Shown here piece after piece: positions 10,826 to 25,626 of a stretch of DNA of 33,219 bases; position 1 is the stretch's first letter, and every line of letters starts with the position of its first letter. The stretch is from contig JNEU01001008.1 of NCBI GenBank assembly GCA_000697475.1, forward strand, positions 1 to 33,219, given 5' to 3'. The position numbers were made by a program, and so were the translations under genes. The notes beneath the pieces are model-generated. The model had not been told where the DNA came from. It did no database searches and was given only the letters and a program-made list of their open reading frames with translations. The stretch comes from Lichtheimia corymbifera B2541 (Eukaryota > Mucoromycota > Mucoromycetes > Mucorales > Lichtheimiaceae).

Positions 10826-11808
10826 ATATATATAGATATTTATAGGCATATATAAAGACCCTTCTATCCGTACCGATGGACATTGTGTATTTGAGAATAG
10901 GGTTTCAAAAGGAGGGGAAGGGAAGGGAAGGGAAGAAGAGAGAGAGAGAGAGAGTTGTATTGACTTGTTGCCCTGGATAAAAGGAGGTGGGAAAGGAGGA
11001 TCAGTCCTTGTTTATTATTATATGTGGATCATGTTATGCGGGGAATCATCTGCGCATGACCGAAAAGGGCAAGTCGTCGTAGTAGGTTACATCAAGATGG
11101 AACGATTATTATGCGTACAAAAGAAAGAGATTGCAGATCTGGCGCGATGATCGACATGAAGAAGGGCGCTTATTGAGTATGCAGCATTGTGTTATTTATA
11201 AAAAGAGAGAAGCGAGTTGAAAACAAGTGATGTTCTCCTTAGAATGACGGTGTCTGTGTAGCTAATGCATATGGCGTCGTTACAAGGCGATGCAAGTTCT
11301 CCGGGATTGAATCGGCGACGTCCATGATTCAGCAAGAGACCACATGGTTGGGTATTCTCACAATTGGAATGTCTCTGGTGACACACGCACACAACAAAAA
11401 TACACAGCCAATGCTTTGCACGCGCCTCAATTGCATGGCATGTTGGATAAGCCCTTCATTTGATTTACTGCATGCATAATTGGAAAAGATGATATGTACT
11501 TTTTCATCACTTGTGGCGGGTTCTTTATACAAAGTCTCAATAGTCAAGTAGGGGGGGAGGAGCACTTAACACAAAGAGAGAGAGAGAGAGAGAGAGAATA
11601 AACCAAGGACAAGGAGCAAGAGTGGGGGTGATGGATACCAGGTAAGGCAAGTTGTTGCTGGATGTGCTTGTGTGTGTGTTCAAGTCGGGTAGTGCTCCCT
11701 TCTTTTTTTGTGCGCTTCTTTTTTTCTTTCCCTCTCTTGTTCACTTTGCTATCTTTTTCCTCACTCACCTCACAAAACTTTTATTCTGCTGCTGTGACAC
11801 CTCATTCC
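10826..11808 (+). promoter_or_regulatory. Gene-free interval and leader of the PH-domain gene
   Basis: No conserved gene is recognisable in these 983 bases. There are two polypurine tracts (10912-10954 and 11575-11597) and a T/C-rich stretch with CTCACTCACCTCAC just before the next start codon. Short open frames on the minus strand (for example 11329-11565) have no recognisable content and are taken as chance. Confidence 0.4.
10912..10954 (+). repeat. GGGAA/GA polypurine simple repeat
   Basis: Several GGGAA units pass into a (GA)n run, all purine on the plus strand. A second (GA)n tract lies at 11575-11597. Such tracts can form triplexes or act as nucleosome-poor promoter elements; nothing more can be shown here. 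Confidence 0.85.
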
Positions 11809-14448
11809 ATGCCTCATCATCAACCACGCGATGACAATAACAATGACCAAGGGTCAATGAGGACGACGCCTGTAAAAGGTACTCAAGAAGTGCCTGCAAC
11901 AGCTCCTATATTCGAAGGTCACTTGTATCTGCAACATCCAGAAAAGAGCGGCCGATGGCAGTGGCGACTATTTCGTTTCGATGGCACCTCGTTCACTTGT
12001 CTCTCGACACGAAAAATCAAGCTACCACCAGATACACCTGTTGATACTACTCCCAATGAAAATACACTCGTTCAGTCATTATCATCACATCAACTGAATC
12101 AGCATCAGCAACACAATATGAATCATTCCACTTCTTTTCACACATCCCACACATCTCCATTACTTGCAACTCCAAAGGATAAGACATTACGCCTGGTTTC
12201 TATGACAAGTGCAAGTATGCCAGATCTACCAGCTCTTGCCACAACACCATCCAACAATGTCAATGAGCCCATGCTTGCCAGCTATTATCAATTACCAAAA
12301 TGGACCGTGGACATTGCCAACATTTCCGCTATCTCGGTTTTGAAAGGATCCAAGAAACGATCTCCTTTTAGCTCAAACTCTTCAAAGTCAAAATGCTTTT
12401 GCATACGCACTTATGATGGTCAATGCCATGTCATGAAGGCACAAAAATACAAGGATCTGGAACGTTGGCTCTTTGTTCTCACAAAAATGTGGAGATTCGT
12501 TCAAACCATTCGCGATCAAATGCAAAAACAACAGCAACAGCAACAACAGCAGCTACCCGTTGCCATGCAACCAGCAATATCACCTTATCCACCTGTGTTT
12601 ATTAATCCAGTGTCATCATGGGAACAACAACAGCAGCCGCCATTTGCAGTAGCACGTCCATTTGATAACACAATCACTGCACGTAACCTTGTCCCGCCAC
12701 CGCCACCACCACCACCACCACCCCATATTCATGATAATACGATTGCCCCAACGACATCATCACCACAACCACAACCACCAGTGGGAGCCCCATCATTTAC
12801 ACAGCCCCATCATCATCAACATCAACAACAACAGCAATCCACTCAATATGATGCACGTTACAAGGCACCCATGTTATCCATGGAAAAAGTACATTGGATC
12901 GATCAATGGCGTGAATCACTTGCTGAACTTGCAGCTTATGATCAAAAAGCCGTATCACCACCACCCATTGAACCTATTCCTGATGATGATCAAATTAGCT
13001 CAATCAGCGGATTAACCAGTATTAGCCATAGTGGAAGACCAGCTGCAGCTGCAACAACAACAGCACCACGACGATCCATTGTATCACCTCGGAGAAAAGC
13101 ATCGAAACGATCCATTCGCTCCATCACAGCTAGCATGAAACGTGTTGCTGGTGGTGGTAGTGGTAGTGGTGGTGGTGGACATCCTACTGATGGTGGTACA
13201 ATTAAATCCAACAGCATTGCACCAGCCAACGCATCATCAGCTGCAATTATGCCGCAGGAACTGCCATTGGAAGATCGACCAAGCTCCTCCTTGAAAAAGA
13301 AGCGGTCTGATGAAGTAAAGAATTGGATCACAAGCAACAAAGCAGAGGAGATTGTAATTGGTAAGGAGATATCTACATACACATATACATACATGAATCT
13401 AATGTATACTTTAGTGGGCCCGGATATGGACTATTTCCAAGATGCAAATACCGTACTAGAAAAGGAAGAGTCAGTGAACGCCGATGCCGATTACCGAGCA
13501 GCTGTCCGATACCATACTTCGATCCGTGGTCGGAATGTACAACTGGTGGAGGAAGAAGAAGAGCAACAACAGCATCCCATCAATGAACGACAGAATCAAC
13601 TTTCTCATCGCGCTTCATTAATCGCTGACGAGCAGATTCATGGACATTCGCCGCTGCAAACATTGGCCAGAACAGACAACCCGCGTGCATTGCAACAACA
13701 TATCAATTATTCAAAACGTAGCAGTAGCCCAGCACTCATGTGGCAATCATCAACAACGACACAGCCACTCAACACAAGAGGAATGGATGATGATAACAAT
13801 GATGATGATGACATGAGCTTGGCAGATTTACAACGATCATTACGACGTGTAAGTGTGAATGATGATCCAAGACAGCAATATAATCGTGTAAGGTCACCTT
13901 CGGCATCCTCCATTCTCGACAAACGTGCGCCATTAGACCTTATCAACAACCAACGCAGCATTGTTTATCCACAGCCGCATCCTTCGTATTATACGCCTTC
14001 ATCACAACATTACAGCACCCAACCATTACCACCGAGTACTCCTTCTATTGTGGCACCTGCTGTACCTCCAATGCCTGTAGGACGATGCTCAACGCCTTCA
14101 CGCCCATTTTATGGTCAGCCTACAATGTCATCTTCCGAATTAACCAGCACACAAAGCAAGAAAATGTATCATTACTTTGACACCCAATCCTCAAGGACCA
14201 TAGCCACTGATGCAGTAACACCACCTGTCGATAAAAAGAAACGACCCCAGTCTTGGATGATTCCTTCTACAACCACTTTTCTCGATCCAAAATCAGCAGG
14301 AGCAGCAGCTGCATCACCAGTACATCCATCTCTCAAAGCTACTACATCATCATCCAACAGTAACCACGATCACTATTATACCAGACGTTCCATAGATGTC
14401 GCCGATACCATACGCCGAGGTAGCACTAGTAGTAATAGATGGTCTTAA
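11809..14448 (+). CDS. Large low-complexity protein with N-terminal PH domain
   Basis: One long frame is interrupted by a probable 54-bp intron at 13361-13414 (GTAAGG...CTAAT...TTTAG). This intron is a multiple of three without stops, so both forms would be readable; the spliced product has 861 residues. Residues about 33-228 form a PH domain (IFEGHLYLQHPEKSGRWQWR, then KCFCIRTYDGQCHVMKA and the C-terminal helix with LERWLFVLTKMW) split by a long Ser/His/Gln insertion. The rest is predicted disordered: polyQ, polyP (12692-12722), a Gly/Ser run (about 444-456) and an acidic patch. PH plus disordered tail suggests a membrane-associated signalling or scaffold protein; no catalytic domain is seen. 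The ATG at 11809 is preferred because upstream in-frame codons run through a pyrimidine-rich leader. Confidence 0.8.
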   Translation: MPHHQPRDDNNNDQGSMRTTPVKGTQEVPATAPIFEGHLYLQHPEKSGRWQWRLFRFDGTSFTCLSTRKIKLPPDTPVDTTPNENTLVQSLSSHQLNQHQQHNMNHSTSFHTSHTSPLLATPKDKTLRLVSMTSASMPDLPALATTPSNNVNEPMLASYYQLPKWTVDIANISAISVLKGSKKRSPFSSNSSKSKCFCIRTYDGQCHVMKAQKYKDLERWLFVLTKMWRFVQTIRDQMQKQQQQQQQQLPVAMQPAISPYPPVFINPVSSWEQQQQPPFAVARPFDNTITARNLVPPPPPPPPPPHIHDNTIAPTTSSPQPQPPVGAPSFTQPHHHQHQQQQQSTQYDARYKAPMLSMEKVHWIDQWRESLAELAAYDQKAVSPPPIEPIPDDDQISSISGLTSISHSGRPAAAATTTAPRRSIVSPRRKASKRSIRSITASMKRVAGGGSGSGGGGHPTDGGTIKSNSIAPANASSAAIMPQELPLEDRPSSSLKKKRSDEVKNWITSNKAEEIVIGKEISTYTYTYMNLMYTLVGPDMDYFQDANTVLEKEESVNADADYRAAVRYHTSIRGRNVQLVEEEEEQQQHPINERQNQLSHRASLIADEQIHGHSPLQTLARTDNPRALQQHINYSKRSSSPALMWQSSTTTQPLNTRGMDDDNNDDDDMSLADLQRSLRRVSVNDDPRQQYNRVRSPSASSILDKRAPLDLINNQRSIVYPQPHPSYYTPSSQHYSTQPLPPSTPSIVAPAVPPMPVGRCSTPSRPFYGQPTMSSSELTSTQSKKMYHYFDTQSSRTIATDAVTPPVDKKKRPQSWMIPSTTTFLDPKSAGAAAASPVHPSLKATTSSSNSNHDHYYTRRSIDVADTIRRGSTSSNRWS

Positions 14449-15044
14449 AACCCGTACACGCACACACCTTCCTTATAGTACATCTCCCTCCTCACCTTAG
14501 CTGACATGTTTCCCATCCGCTTATATTCCTCATCATCACCGTGATAATAATTAGCTTGATAACCACTGTTTGTATTCCTTGAACGTTTTATGTGATGCGT
14601 AGTAATGCTGGTAATCGAGTCTCGTTAGATCAGATGACGTTTGTTTGAGAGGTGCATATTGATGGTACATAAGCATTCTCGAAAACCATTACGATAAAGG
14701 GGAAGCTTCCATAAATGGTGCTTTACCAAGAATAGATGATGAGGGCATTGCATATATTTGCCTATCCTTGGAGATCATATTTACTCGGGTCATCTACGCG
14801 TCCAGTCTCCGTATCTAATCAATTGTAGTGTTCACAACATTATGTAACTCAATCATTTTATTGAAGAATCACTAGTCGACCAAGTCTATAAGCTTCTTCA
14901 AGACTTCGAGTGTTACTCACAAGTCAGGGACATGAATATGCCGCAGCAGCGCAACAATAATTTTCTATCACAGCGGTGGAATTGCTTGAATCCAACTTGC
15001 ATTTTTCTCTTTACTCCTCTACTCGTCTTTATTGCTCATTCAAC
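14449..15044 (+). other. Gene-free interval upstream of YJU2
   Basis: These 596 bases hold the 3' end of the PH-domain gene and the YJU2 promoter. No gene, tRNA fold or repeat is seen. The final 40 bases before the YJU2 start are T/C-rich. Confidence 0.4.
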
Positions 15045-16090
15045 ATGTCAGAACGAAAGGTGCTCAACAAATACTTCCCTCCCAACTTTGATCCTTCAAA
15101 GATCCCAAGACAGTAAGCAGATGGCAGGCTTAGCATGCTCACACCCCGTACTAATCAATCCCCAATAGAAAACGTCCCAAAGATCTGCAACACAAGGTGC
15201 GTTTGATGGCGCCCTTTTCAATGCGATGTGAATCCTGTGGCGAATACATTCATAAAGGCAAAAAGTTCAATGCACGAAAAGAAACGGTGGAAGGCGAACA
15301 ATATCTAAGCATCAAGATCTTTCGATTTTATATTCGGTAGGTTACAAGTCTATATATATGCATAGCTTCTTCCTTCCTTGATGACTGACATGAATCTATT
15401 ATCAGGTGTCCCCGATGCTCGGCTGAAATTACCTTCAAAACGGATCCAAAGAACACCGATTATGTTGCAGAACATGGTGCAAGCCGTAACTTTGAACCAT
15501 GGCGAGACGCGGATGGTGATGAGGAAGAAGAGGAGGAAGAAGCTGAAGATCCAATGGCAGCTTTGGAGAATCGTACACTTGATTCCAAGAGGGAAATGGA
15601 GATTTTGGATGCATTGGATGAGATTCGACTACGCAATGCACGAAGTCAACGAGTGGATGTCGATGATGTATTACAACGATTCAGCTATATCGACAAGGAA
15701 GCACTGGAATCTCGATTAAAGCAAGAGGAATTGGAGGATGAAAAGGAAGCGAGCGAGGTTTTCCAATCAGCAGATGGTGAATGCGTACGCAAATTGGCCG
15801 AAGGTGACGAACCAGATGTCTTTTCTCTCGTTGCATCCAAAAAGGCTGCCATGGCAACACCAACCACTCCCAACAACAAACCATCACAGCCATCATTGAT
15901 CGCATCTGTTAAACGCAAAGCAGAACAACAGCAGCAACTCGGCATCGCCGTCAAACGCAAAACGAATAATAATAACAACTCATCATCACAACCAGCACCA
16001 CCAAAGTCTAATGGCAACGGCAAACCTGCCACTGGATTGACCATGCTCGCATCATACGACGATGTCACATCATCAGAGGACGAAGATTAG
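15045..16090 (+). CDS. YJU2: Yju2/CCDC94-type pre-mRNA splicing factor
   Basis: Three exons (15045-15112, 15169-15336, 15406-16090) give 306 residues. The N-terminal third is almost invariant in the family: [47 protein letters not shown] and [18 protein letters not shown]. Cys43, Cys46, Cys80 and Cys83 form the zinc site. A coiled-coil/helical segment (about 130-200) and a disordered tail with Lys/Arg-rich KRK motifs, polyN and an acidic end (SSEDED) follow. Yju2 joins the spliceosome with the Prp19-associated factors and promotes the first catalytic step after Prp2. It is convergent with the TFIIA subunit gene, with 69 bp between the stops. Confidence 0.95.
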
Positions 16091-16159
16091 CTACTATATT
16101 CAAATTATATATACACATAAAGCAAGTGATGGGATTGATCTATGATATGTTGAGGGCTA

Positions 16160-16612
16160 CTATTGTTCTCCTGGGCGTTTTGCGTTGCAAGCAACAATCT
16201 TGATCTTATCAGCTGTTACGGACTCTTGCTCAAACTTAAAGTTGGGATTCTCAACAATAAAGGTCCAAATATCATCGCAGAATCGATACGTGTGTAAATG
16301 ACCCTGAAATACCCACGCCATGTGAATATACTATGGGGATGATAGAATGTGATATGATTACCTTGATAGTAGCCTTGTTCCGAACAAGCTGTGAGAGAGC
16401 TTCTGAAATACTCTTGTCAAAGGTCGTAAGCACCCGCATGGCAAGTTGAGGATTGATATGTCCACTCTGAATTAGCTCATCGAGTGAATCGGTTAGAGCC
16501 ATGCCAATGCTGTTCTTTCCATTGAGTGGGTCGTTAGTAACATTGGCTAAATCGTATGCACAAAAATCAACCTGCTGCGTCGATAAAGCTCATAAAACTG
16601 TGCGTTGGACAT
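16160..16612 (-). CDS. TOA2: TFIIA small (gamma) subunit
   Basis: Three exons (16612-16572, 16509-16362, 16303-16160) give 110 residues, the usual size. The helical N-terminal part reads [20 protein letters not shown] and [17 protein letters not shown]. The beta-barrel part is [20 protein letters not shown] and [16 protein letters not shown] gamma pairs with the alpha/beta subunit to stabilise TBP on promoter DNA. The first intron uses a GTTGAT donor, a weaker variant that recurs elsewhere in the window. Confidence 0.95.
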
Positions 16613-18130
16613 TTGTGGGTGTACGCAGCTAAAAAAGAAGATCAAGAACAATGCCCAATGCGCTTGCAGGAAAATGACTCTTTCAGTGGAGTCTGAAATG
16701 GCTGGCATAGATCGTTCTGACCAATGCTTCCAATATCTTCAATGACATCATACTACATAGTTGCTCTGACAACGCTTAGTTGCCATTGACCATGAATCCA
16801 TAGCAACCACACTTTGCTGGAACTTTCCATGCAATGAACACATTGAAAAATAAATAATATCCCAATGTTGGCTTTACTCTTTTTTCTCAAATGCTGCGAG
16901 GCTGCAGTGGAGGGGAGGATTAGCTATATGAATGTATCTTCGCATATGGAGGTAGAATGAATGACTTTTGACGGGGTTCAAACTTTTCGTATTGGAAGGC
17001 CTTCAAATGGATTCAAAAGCTGTGTAAGAGAGACCTTCGAAAGAAGAAGCACGCATCTTGTGTAACCTTGAGCTGTCCTTGAACGCTTTTGAGTACGGCA
17101 TCATGTCTTTGAATTACCCATTCGACGGTCTTGAAAAAGCGTGGAAAACATTGATAACTGGATCTTTAATAGGATAAACTCCATCGATAGCGCTCAAAAT
17201 CTTTCAATTCTTATTTTCACCCAATAGAAGAAGAGAGCAGTATTACTCGATGAAATTGAACCAGCCGCCGCCGGTACCAATTAAAGAATAACATCGCATA
17301 CTCTAATAGTGGAACATAATTAGTAGAGTGCTTCTATAGTCCTCGATTACAATGATAAAGCTCGATACGTATGAAAACCTCCCACCTGCCTTCCGAATGA
17401 AAAGGGCAGCTGTGTAACGATAGGAATTATGCAGACAAAAAGATTGCATTACCAGCATAAAACGACCACCACGAATTGTAATGTACGATACATGGCACAT
17501 GGAAGATCGCGGCTTATCCTCACGTGCTGGTGAGACCAACGTGTGCATAAGTGTATCATTTATTGCCACTTTTCAACTTGATGTACTACTACAGGTTGCA
17601 TTTGCTTGCTCAGGTCCAGAGATGGGTTCTATTCTTGTATATGCTGAACGTTAAGCGTTATGTACAACCTGAATGGCTGCAAGAGCGATGGGTCGCCCTA
17701 CCACCACTACTACTACTAGTACGATTATGCATTCGTGAGTATCCATAAAAGAAGGTCTGCTTGTGACGATAATGCATCCATTGCTAATAAGCCTTGAGAG
17801 CTGGAAAATAGCAAGCTTAATAATCGTTGGCAATGAGTGAGGACTGCAGGGGAACGAGTGCCGAGTTAAGATGGCGGACTTTTTTCAATGGTCATCACAC
17901 CACCACAATCCCTTCTATTTCCAGCCTTTATCTTTCTTTCTCTCTCTCTCTCTCACTCGCTTACTCACCCACCAACCTTGTGCAAAGACCACTACTCATT
18001 GAATCGGCACACGGGAACACACACATTCACACTATCGACAACTCTCTTCCGCTCTCTTATTGAATCACTTTTGACGGCTACCTGTCTCTTGAGCATCTCT
18101 CCACTTTTGCAGCCTGTGCATTATTGAGCA
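16613..18130. other. 1.5-kb interval with no recognised gene
   Basis: This is the widest gap inside the conserved block, between the divergent TOA2 and RSP5 genes. Both strands show scattered open stretches that look partly coding: plus strand 17352-17654 (annotated separately as a weak candidate), and on the minus strand a fragment near 17040-17130 that reads in part FKTVEWVIQRHDAVLKSV. None is a known family, and stops interrupt them. It may hold a decayed gene, a small new gene or non-coding RNA. The RSP5 leader (17930-18130) is CT-rich with (CT)n at 17938-17954. Confidence 0.35.
17352..17654 (+). CDS. Possible small two-exon gene, unknown
   Basis: I do not recognise this protein. An ATG at 17352 opens a 62-base exon. 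A GTAACG donor at 17414 and an ACCAG acceptor ending at 17455 remove 42 bases, and the second exon (17456-17654) stays open to TAA, giving 86 residues. The product begins MIKLDTYENLPPAF and is basic at first, then hydrophobic. The minus strand is also open over much of it, so this may be chance. The intron is shorter than most here. Low confidence. Confidence 0.22.
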
Positions 18131-21385
<3,255 letters not shown>

Positions 21386-21844
21386 TCCATCACCTATTCA
21401 CTATTTACGTTGTACCACCATACGTGATGCATGTGCACTCACATGCACTATCCCTCATTCCATCCTCCTCCGTATCCGCCTCGTTCCTATTTATCCGCTT
21501 TATCCCCCACCCTTCTCTGTCCTTGTTTCTTAGTTTTTCTATTTTCCCTCTGCGATGAGTGTTTTTTTTATCATTGTTAATGCATATATTTTTTGAATGA
21601 TGTGACAAGGTTTTTATGCATGAAGAAGGTTTAATTCATGTCGCACAAACAATGCCAAGCAATGTATGTGTGATCTGGTAATAGTAATGAAAAGGCAAAA
21701 AGGAATGCTGTATTTACAAATGATTGGGATTAAGTCTGAGGATGCTCTAGTGTAATAATGGAAAAGGGATCGAGTCAAAAGAGCCGGGGTATGTGTGTGG
21801 AGATAATGCAAGTCAAATAGTGTGGAGGGTGGTGATAAGCTAAT
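21386..21844. other. Intergenic 3' regions of RSP5 and MET30
   Basis: These 459 bases lie between two convergent stop codons. They hold 3' untranslated sequence: a T/C-rich stretch (about 21460-21550) and AT-rich parts. No gene is supported. Confidence 0.5.
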
Positions 21845-23499
21845 TTATGCAGTAACTTTTTGTTGTTGATGCTGTTGCTGAGAGGCACCAAAGTCCCAAA
21901 TGTGGATATTGCCTTGCTCTGTAGCAGCAATGACTTTTGAATCGCTGAGACGAATGGAGGAAACAGCAGCTTGAGGAGCACCTTCAGTAAGAGTATACAT
22001 GGGCAAACCGCTTTCAATATCCCAGAGCTTAACACTGCCATCGAGGGAGCCCGATACAAGCCTGAGCTTGTCGTAGGCCAACGTGGTGATACCATGGGCA
22101 TGGCCAAATAGAGTGCGTAAACAACGACCTGATTCAAGAGACCAAATCTTGATGGTATTGTCATCGGATCCTGAAACAATGACAGGTGCATCGTGATCCA
22201 GGAAACAAGAACGTGGCAAAAGCCCTGCAACAGCTACTTGAACACCAGCACGATGGCCTTCAAAGGTACGAATACAAGATTGAGCATTGAGATCCCAAAG
22301 ACGAATGGTACCATCCACGCTTGCTGATACGAGTTGGTGGTGACCATGTAATTGTAAATGGGTGACTTTGGCGGTGTGACCCGTGAGCGTATAGCAACGA
22401 CCTGTTTGGAAATTCCAAATCTTGATAGATCCATCCACGGAACCACTAGCAAGGATGCGTGAATCAAAGTGCAAATGGACAACGCCATCCGTGTGTCCTT
22501 CAAGAGTGCGTATGCATTGGCCTGTATGGTAATTCCAGATCTTGAGCGTATGGTCCATTGATCCAGTCACGAGCTTATTGTCATCAAATTGGAGCGTGCG
22601 TACACAACGTGCATGGCCTTTCAAGGTGCGTAGTGGTTGACCACTTTCAAGATCCCACACGGTAGCTGTTCGATTTGTTGAGCCGGTGATTAACAAGTTT
22701 TGCGCATCGCAATACTGTAAACACAGTACTCCGCCATCACCGCCTTCATTTAGTGTGCGTGTCGTGAATCGGTGTTTACGCCAATTGCGTTCTACTACCA
22801 AACGCTCGCTGTAAACCTGCTTCCAAGGCTTTCGATCGGCGCGTTTAGCGGGTGATGATTGTTGTGAATCATCGTCTTCCAAGGGTCGTTTGTGAGCACT
22901 GCGAAGACGTACAATACGACGTTTTTGTAATAAAGGCAATCCCCATCCACACTTTGCGCACTTTTTGTCGATATGTTGTTGACACATGCGATGCCATAAG
23001 CTGTCATCATCGGCAAGAGTTTTCCATCGTCGGCTGACCTGGCATGCTGCACACAGCGACTGGGCATCCAAGTAACTAAAGATTTTGACGATAATCTCAG
23101 GTGGAAGAATAGCTGTCATATCAATGCGAAGTAATGGTTCAATGGATGATGCAAGAAATGATAGCTGTGATGTGCAGCATGTGGCAACTAGGCCCTGCAG
23201 GATAATGCGTCGTTGTTGAGCAGTTGCTGCACTGAAAGTTGCCCATGCATCAAGAATAGGTTGTTGCATTGTCGTTGGTAAATGAGAGAGCTCCTAAGGT
23301 CAAAAGAGAGAGAGACATGTCAGATGGTATGTACAACAAACATTGGGTGTAGATGATTTACCTTATGCAGGTATTCTTCATTGGTAGCTTCGGTTCGCAC
23401 AGGCGCAAGATCGGGTCGATGACGATAGCAAAAGGAACGATTGTCAGTGGTGGTAGTAGTGGTGGTGGTGGTGGTGGACGATGGTTTTGTAGTGATCAT
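21845..23499 (-). CDS. MET30: Met30-type F-box/WD40 protein
   Basis: Two exons (23499-23362, 23293-21845) give 528 residues. The start is secure because a TAA lies directly upstream in frame. After a Thr-rich start comes FCYRHRPDL, then a pre-F-box helix, then the F-box (about 108-150: ILPPEIIVKIFSYLDAQSLC, WKTLADDDSLWHRMC) followed by HIDKKCAKCGWGLPLL, a segment typical of the Met30/SconB/Pof1 group. Seven WD40 repeats follow (about 235-515), each with a VTGS...IW core. The protein is the substrate receptor of an SCF ligase. In yeast, SCF-Met30 restrains Met4 and so the sulfur-amino-acid genes, and links to cadmium response and the cell cycle. The C terminus ends in a short polyQ/His tail. 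Confidence 0.9.
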
Positions 23500-23965
23500 T
23501 TAAACGAGAGTGGTGATGGGGTTGTTGTTGTTGTTGTTGCTGTTGTTGCTGTAATGTTAAAGAGGAAGGTGGTTGTGGGGTTGAAGGGTGTCTTTTTAAA
23601 CAAGTCGGAACAAGAGAATGGCGCAATCAGCAAGAGTTCTATGTCAACGAAAAACGATTGGCTTGACATGGCACCATTTTGACTCCGGATATCGAATCCG
23701 GTTCCATCATCCCATTCCTGCAAAAGGAGCTCATCCAACAAACAATTCATCAAATATCTATCCTTCATAGCGGCATCATTCCTCGTTTTTATTGGTTTAT
23801 ATTTCTAGTACATCCATCAAACCTGTCAACCTAATGTTGCTATGATACTACTTGGTGTCCTACTCTGGTGGAGGGTGCCTCGATCTAGTTGCACAGGCGT
23901 CACAAAAATGGATTTGCCGAGGGTGCACACACACAGGCCCCCTTCTTTACCTGCACACTGGAAAC
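23500..23965. promoter_or_regulatory. Divergent promoter of MET30 and the mitochondrial AsnRS
   Basis: These 466 bases separate divergent start codons. A GTT/GCT trinucleotide run at 23521-23551 lies just upstream of the MET30 start (CAA/CAG in its mRNA sense). Open frames on both strands here lack recognisable content. Confidence 0.45.
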
Positions 23966-25554
23966 ATGCTGTTACGCCTTTGTCAACACCAAGCACGTCG
24001 CTTGTACTCCACTCAGCGTCAACAATGTCTCTTTCCCACACGCACAATTCGATCGCTTCTTGACACACCACAAGACAATGGCAACGTCGCTGTCAGAGCT
24101 TGGATCCGTTCCGTCAGAAAACAAAAACAAGTCGCATTCGCCAACATTAACGATGGATCGAGCTTGAAAGGAATGCAGGCCATTCTCACACCTGAACAAG
24201 CAGAAAGGTTAGTTATTGTATTAGTCACTTTTATGTAATGCTTACATGTGGTTGTTATTGCTAGACTGAGCACTGGTGCTTGTGTTGAGCTTCAAGGATC
24301 CATGGTTGACAGCCCTGGCAAGGAACAAGGAAAAGAACTGCAAGTTACTGGTGTGCGTGTATTGGGTGGATGTGATAGTGTAAGTCTTTTCGAATAACAT
24401 TGACACAGAGGTATCATGGCTAAAGCTATGTATATATAGAGCTATCCTTTACAAAAGAAGCGTCATTCGCTTGAGTTTCTACGCAGCATCAACCATCTTC
24501 GAGCACGTGGCAATACGGGTGGCGCTGTGTTGCGAGTACGACATGCAGCTGGTGAAGGTCTTCAAAAGTTCTTTACTGTAAGTATCATTGCTATTTAATA
24601 TATGATTGGGTAGGCTCATTTATAGTTTATTAGGAACATGAGTTTGTTCAAGTACATACACCTATTCTGACATCCCATGATTGTGAAGGCGGTGGCGAAG
24701 TATTCAAAGTGGCACCAGCATCTACACCCAGTGGCAAACCATCCGAAGAGTTCTTCAACAAACCGGTGTTTTTGACAGTGTCTGGACAACTTCATGCTGA
24801 AATGCTAGCATCCGCTTTATCACGTGTATACACCTTTGGGCCTGTCTTTCGAGCCGAGGAGTCCGTTACATCACGTCACCTTGCTGAATTTTGGATGCTT
24901 GAAGCTGAAATGACATTTATCGACAAGTTGGATCAGTTATTGGATGTCACTGAAGGCAGCGTACAATATGCGACACGTCATGTCATGGATCATTGTTCTG
25001 AAGATATCGCCTTTTTCAACAAGTTTGTGGATTCAACCTTGACCGAGCGTTTGGCAAAGAGTGTTGAACAGCCATTTGCACGTATGACATACACAGAAGC
25101 TATCGAGGTGTTGCAAAAGGCCAACAAAAAATTTGAGTTTCCAACGGTGTGGGGATCCAGTTTACAATCCGAACATGAAAGATATCTCGCATCAGAATAC
25201 TGCCAATCACCTGTTTTCGTCACGGATTATCCAACCGAGCAAAAGCCATTCTACATGCGGGCCAATTACGATGGCAAAACAGTTGCTTGCTTTGATTTGC
25301 TGTTGCCAGGTATCGGTGAATTGGTTGGTGGATCCATGCGTGAAGAACGTGATATACTTTTACAAGCCAAGATGGAAGCTGCTGGAATGGATATCGAGGA
25401 ATATCAATGGTATCTCGATTTACGCAAGTATGGTAGTGCTCCCCATGGTGGATATGGTATTGGCTTTGAACGATTCCTGCTCTGGTTAACGGGTCTCGAA
25501 AATGTGCGTGAGGTGGTTCCTGTTCCTCGATGGGTTGGTCATTGCAAATACTAG
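23966..25554 (+). CDS. SLM5: Mitochondrial asparaginyl-tRNA synthetase
   Basis: Four exons (23966-24207, 24265-24379, 24440-24577, 24634-25554) give 471 residues. The N terminus [20 protein letters not shown] is Arg-rich without acids, a typical mitochondrial presequence. Residues about 35-130 form the OB-fold anticodon-binding domain ([20 protein letters not shown]). The class II core follows: [38 protein letters not shown], motif 2 [19 protein letters not shown], and motif 3 [15 protein letters not shown]. The QLHAE region and overall pattern are those of AsnRS rather than AspRS. It charges mitochondrial tRNA-Asn. It is convergent with the RnpA-like gene, with 72 bp between the stops. Confidence 0.94.
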
Positions 25555-25626
25555 AATATATATATATATCCCCATTGTTTAGATTTGAATTTGTACAAAA
25601 GCATGAATATATAGATCTTCTATGCA

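Noticed and set aside
11662..11808. N-terminal extension of the PH-domain protein
   Set aside because: The frame is open, but it encodes a Phe/Ser/Leu-rich run from a pyrimidine-rich leader; the ATG at 11809 is more natural.
12990..13394. 134-codon minus-strand frame inside the PH-domain gene
   Set aside because: Antisense shadow of a low-complexity coding region: Gly, Ser and Ala runs become Pro, Ala and Val runs.
17303..17569. 88-codon minus-strand frame
   Set aside because: No ATG at its start, no recognisable motif, and preceded by stops in all frames; it overlaps the weak plus-strand candidate.
23353..23768. Open frames on both strands upstream of MET30 (Gly/Val-rich and His-rich)
   Set aside because: They are frame shadows of the trinucleotide repeats and of MET30 exon 1, whose start is fixed by an in-frame upstream stop.
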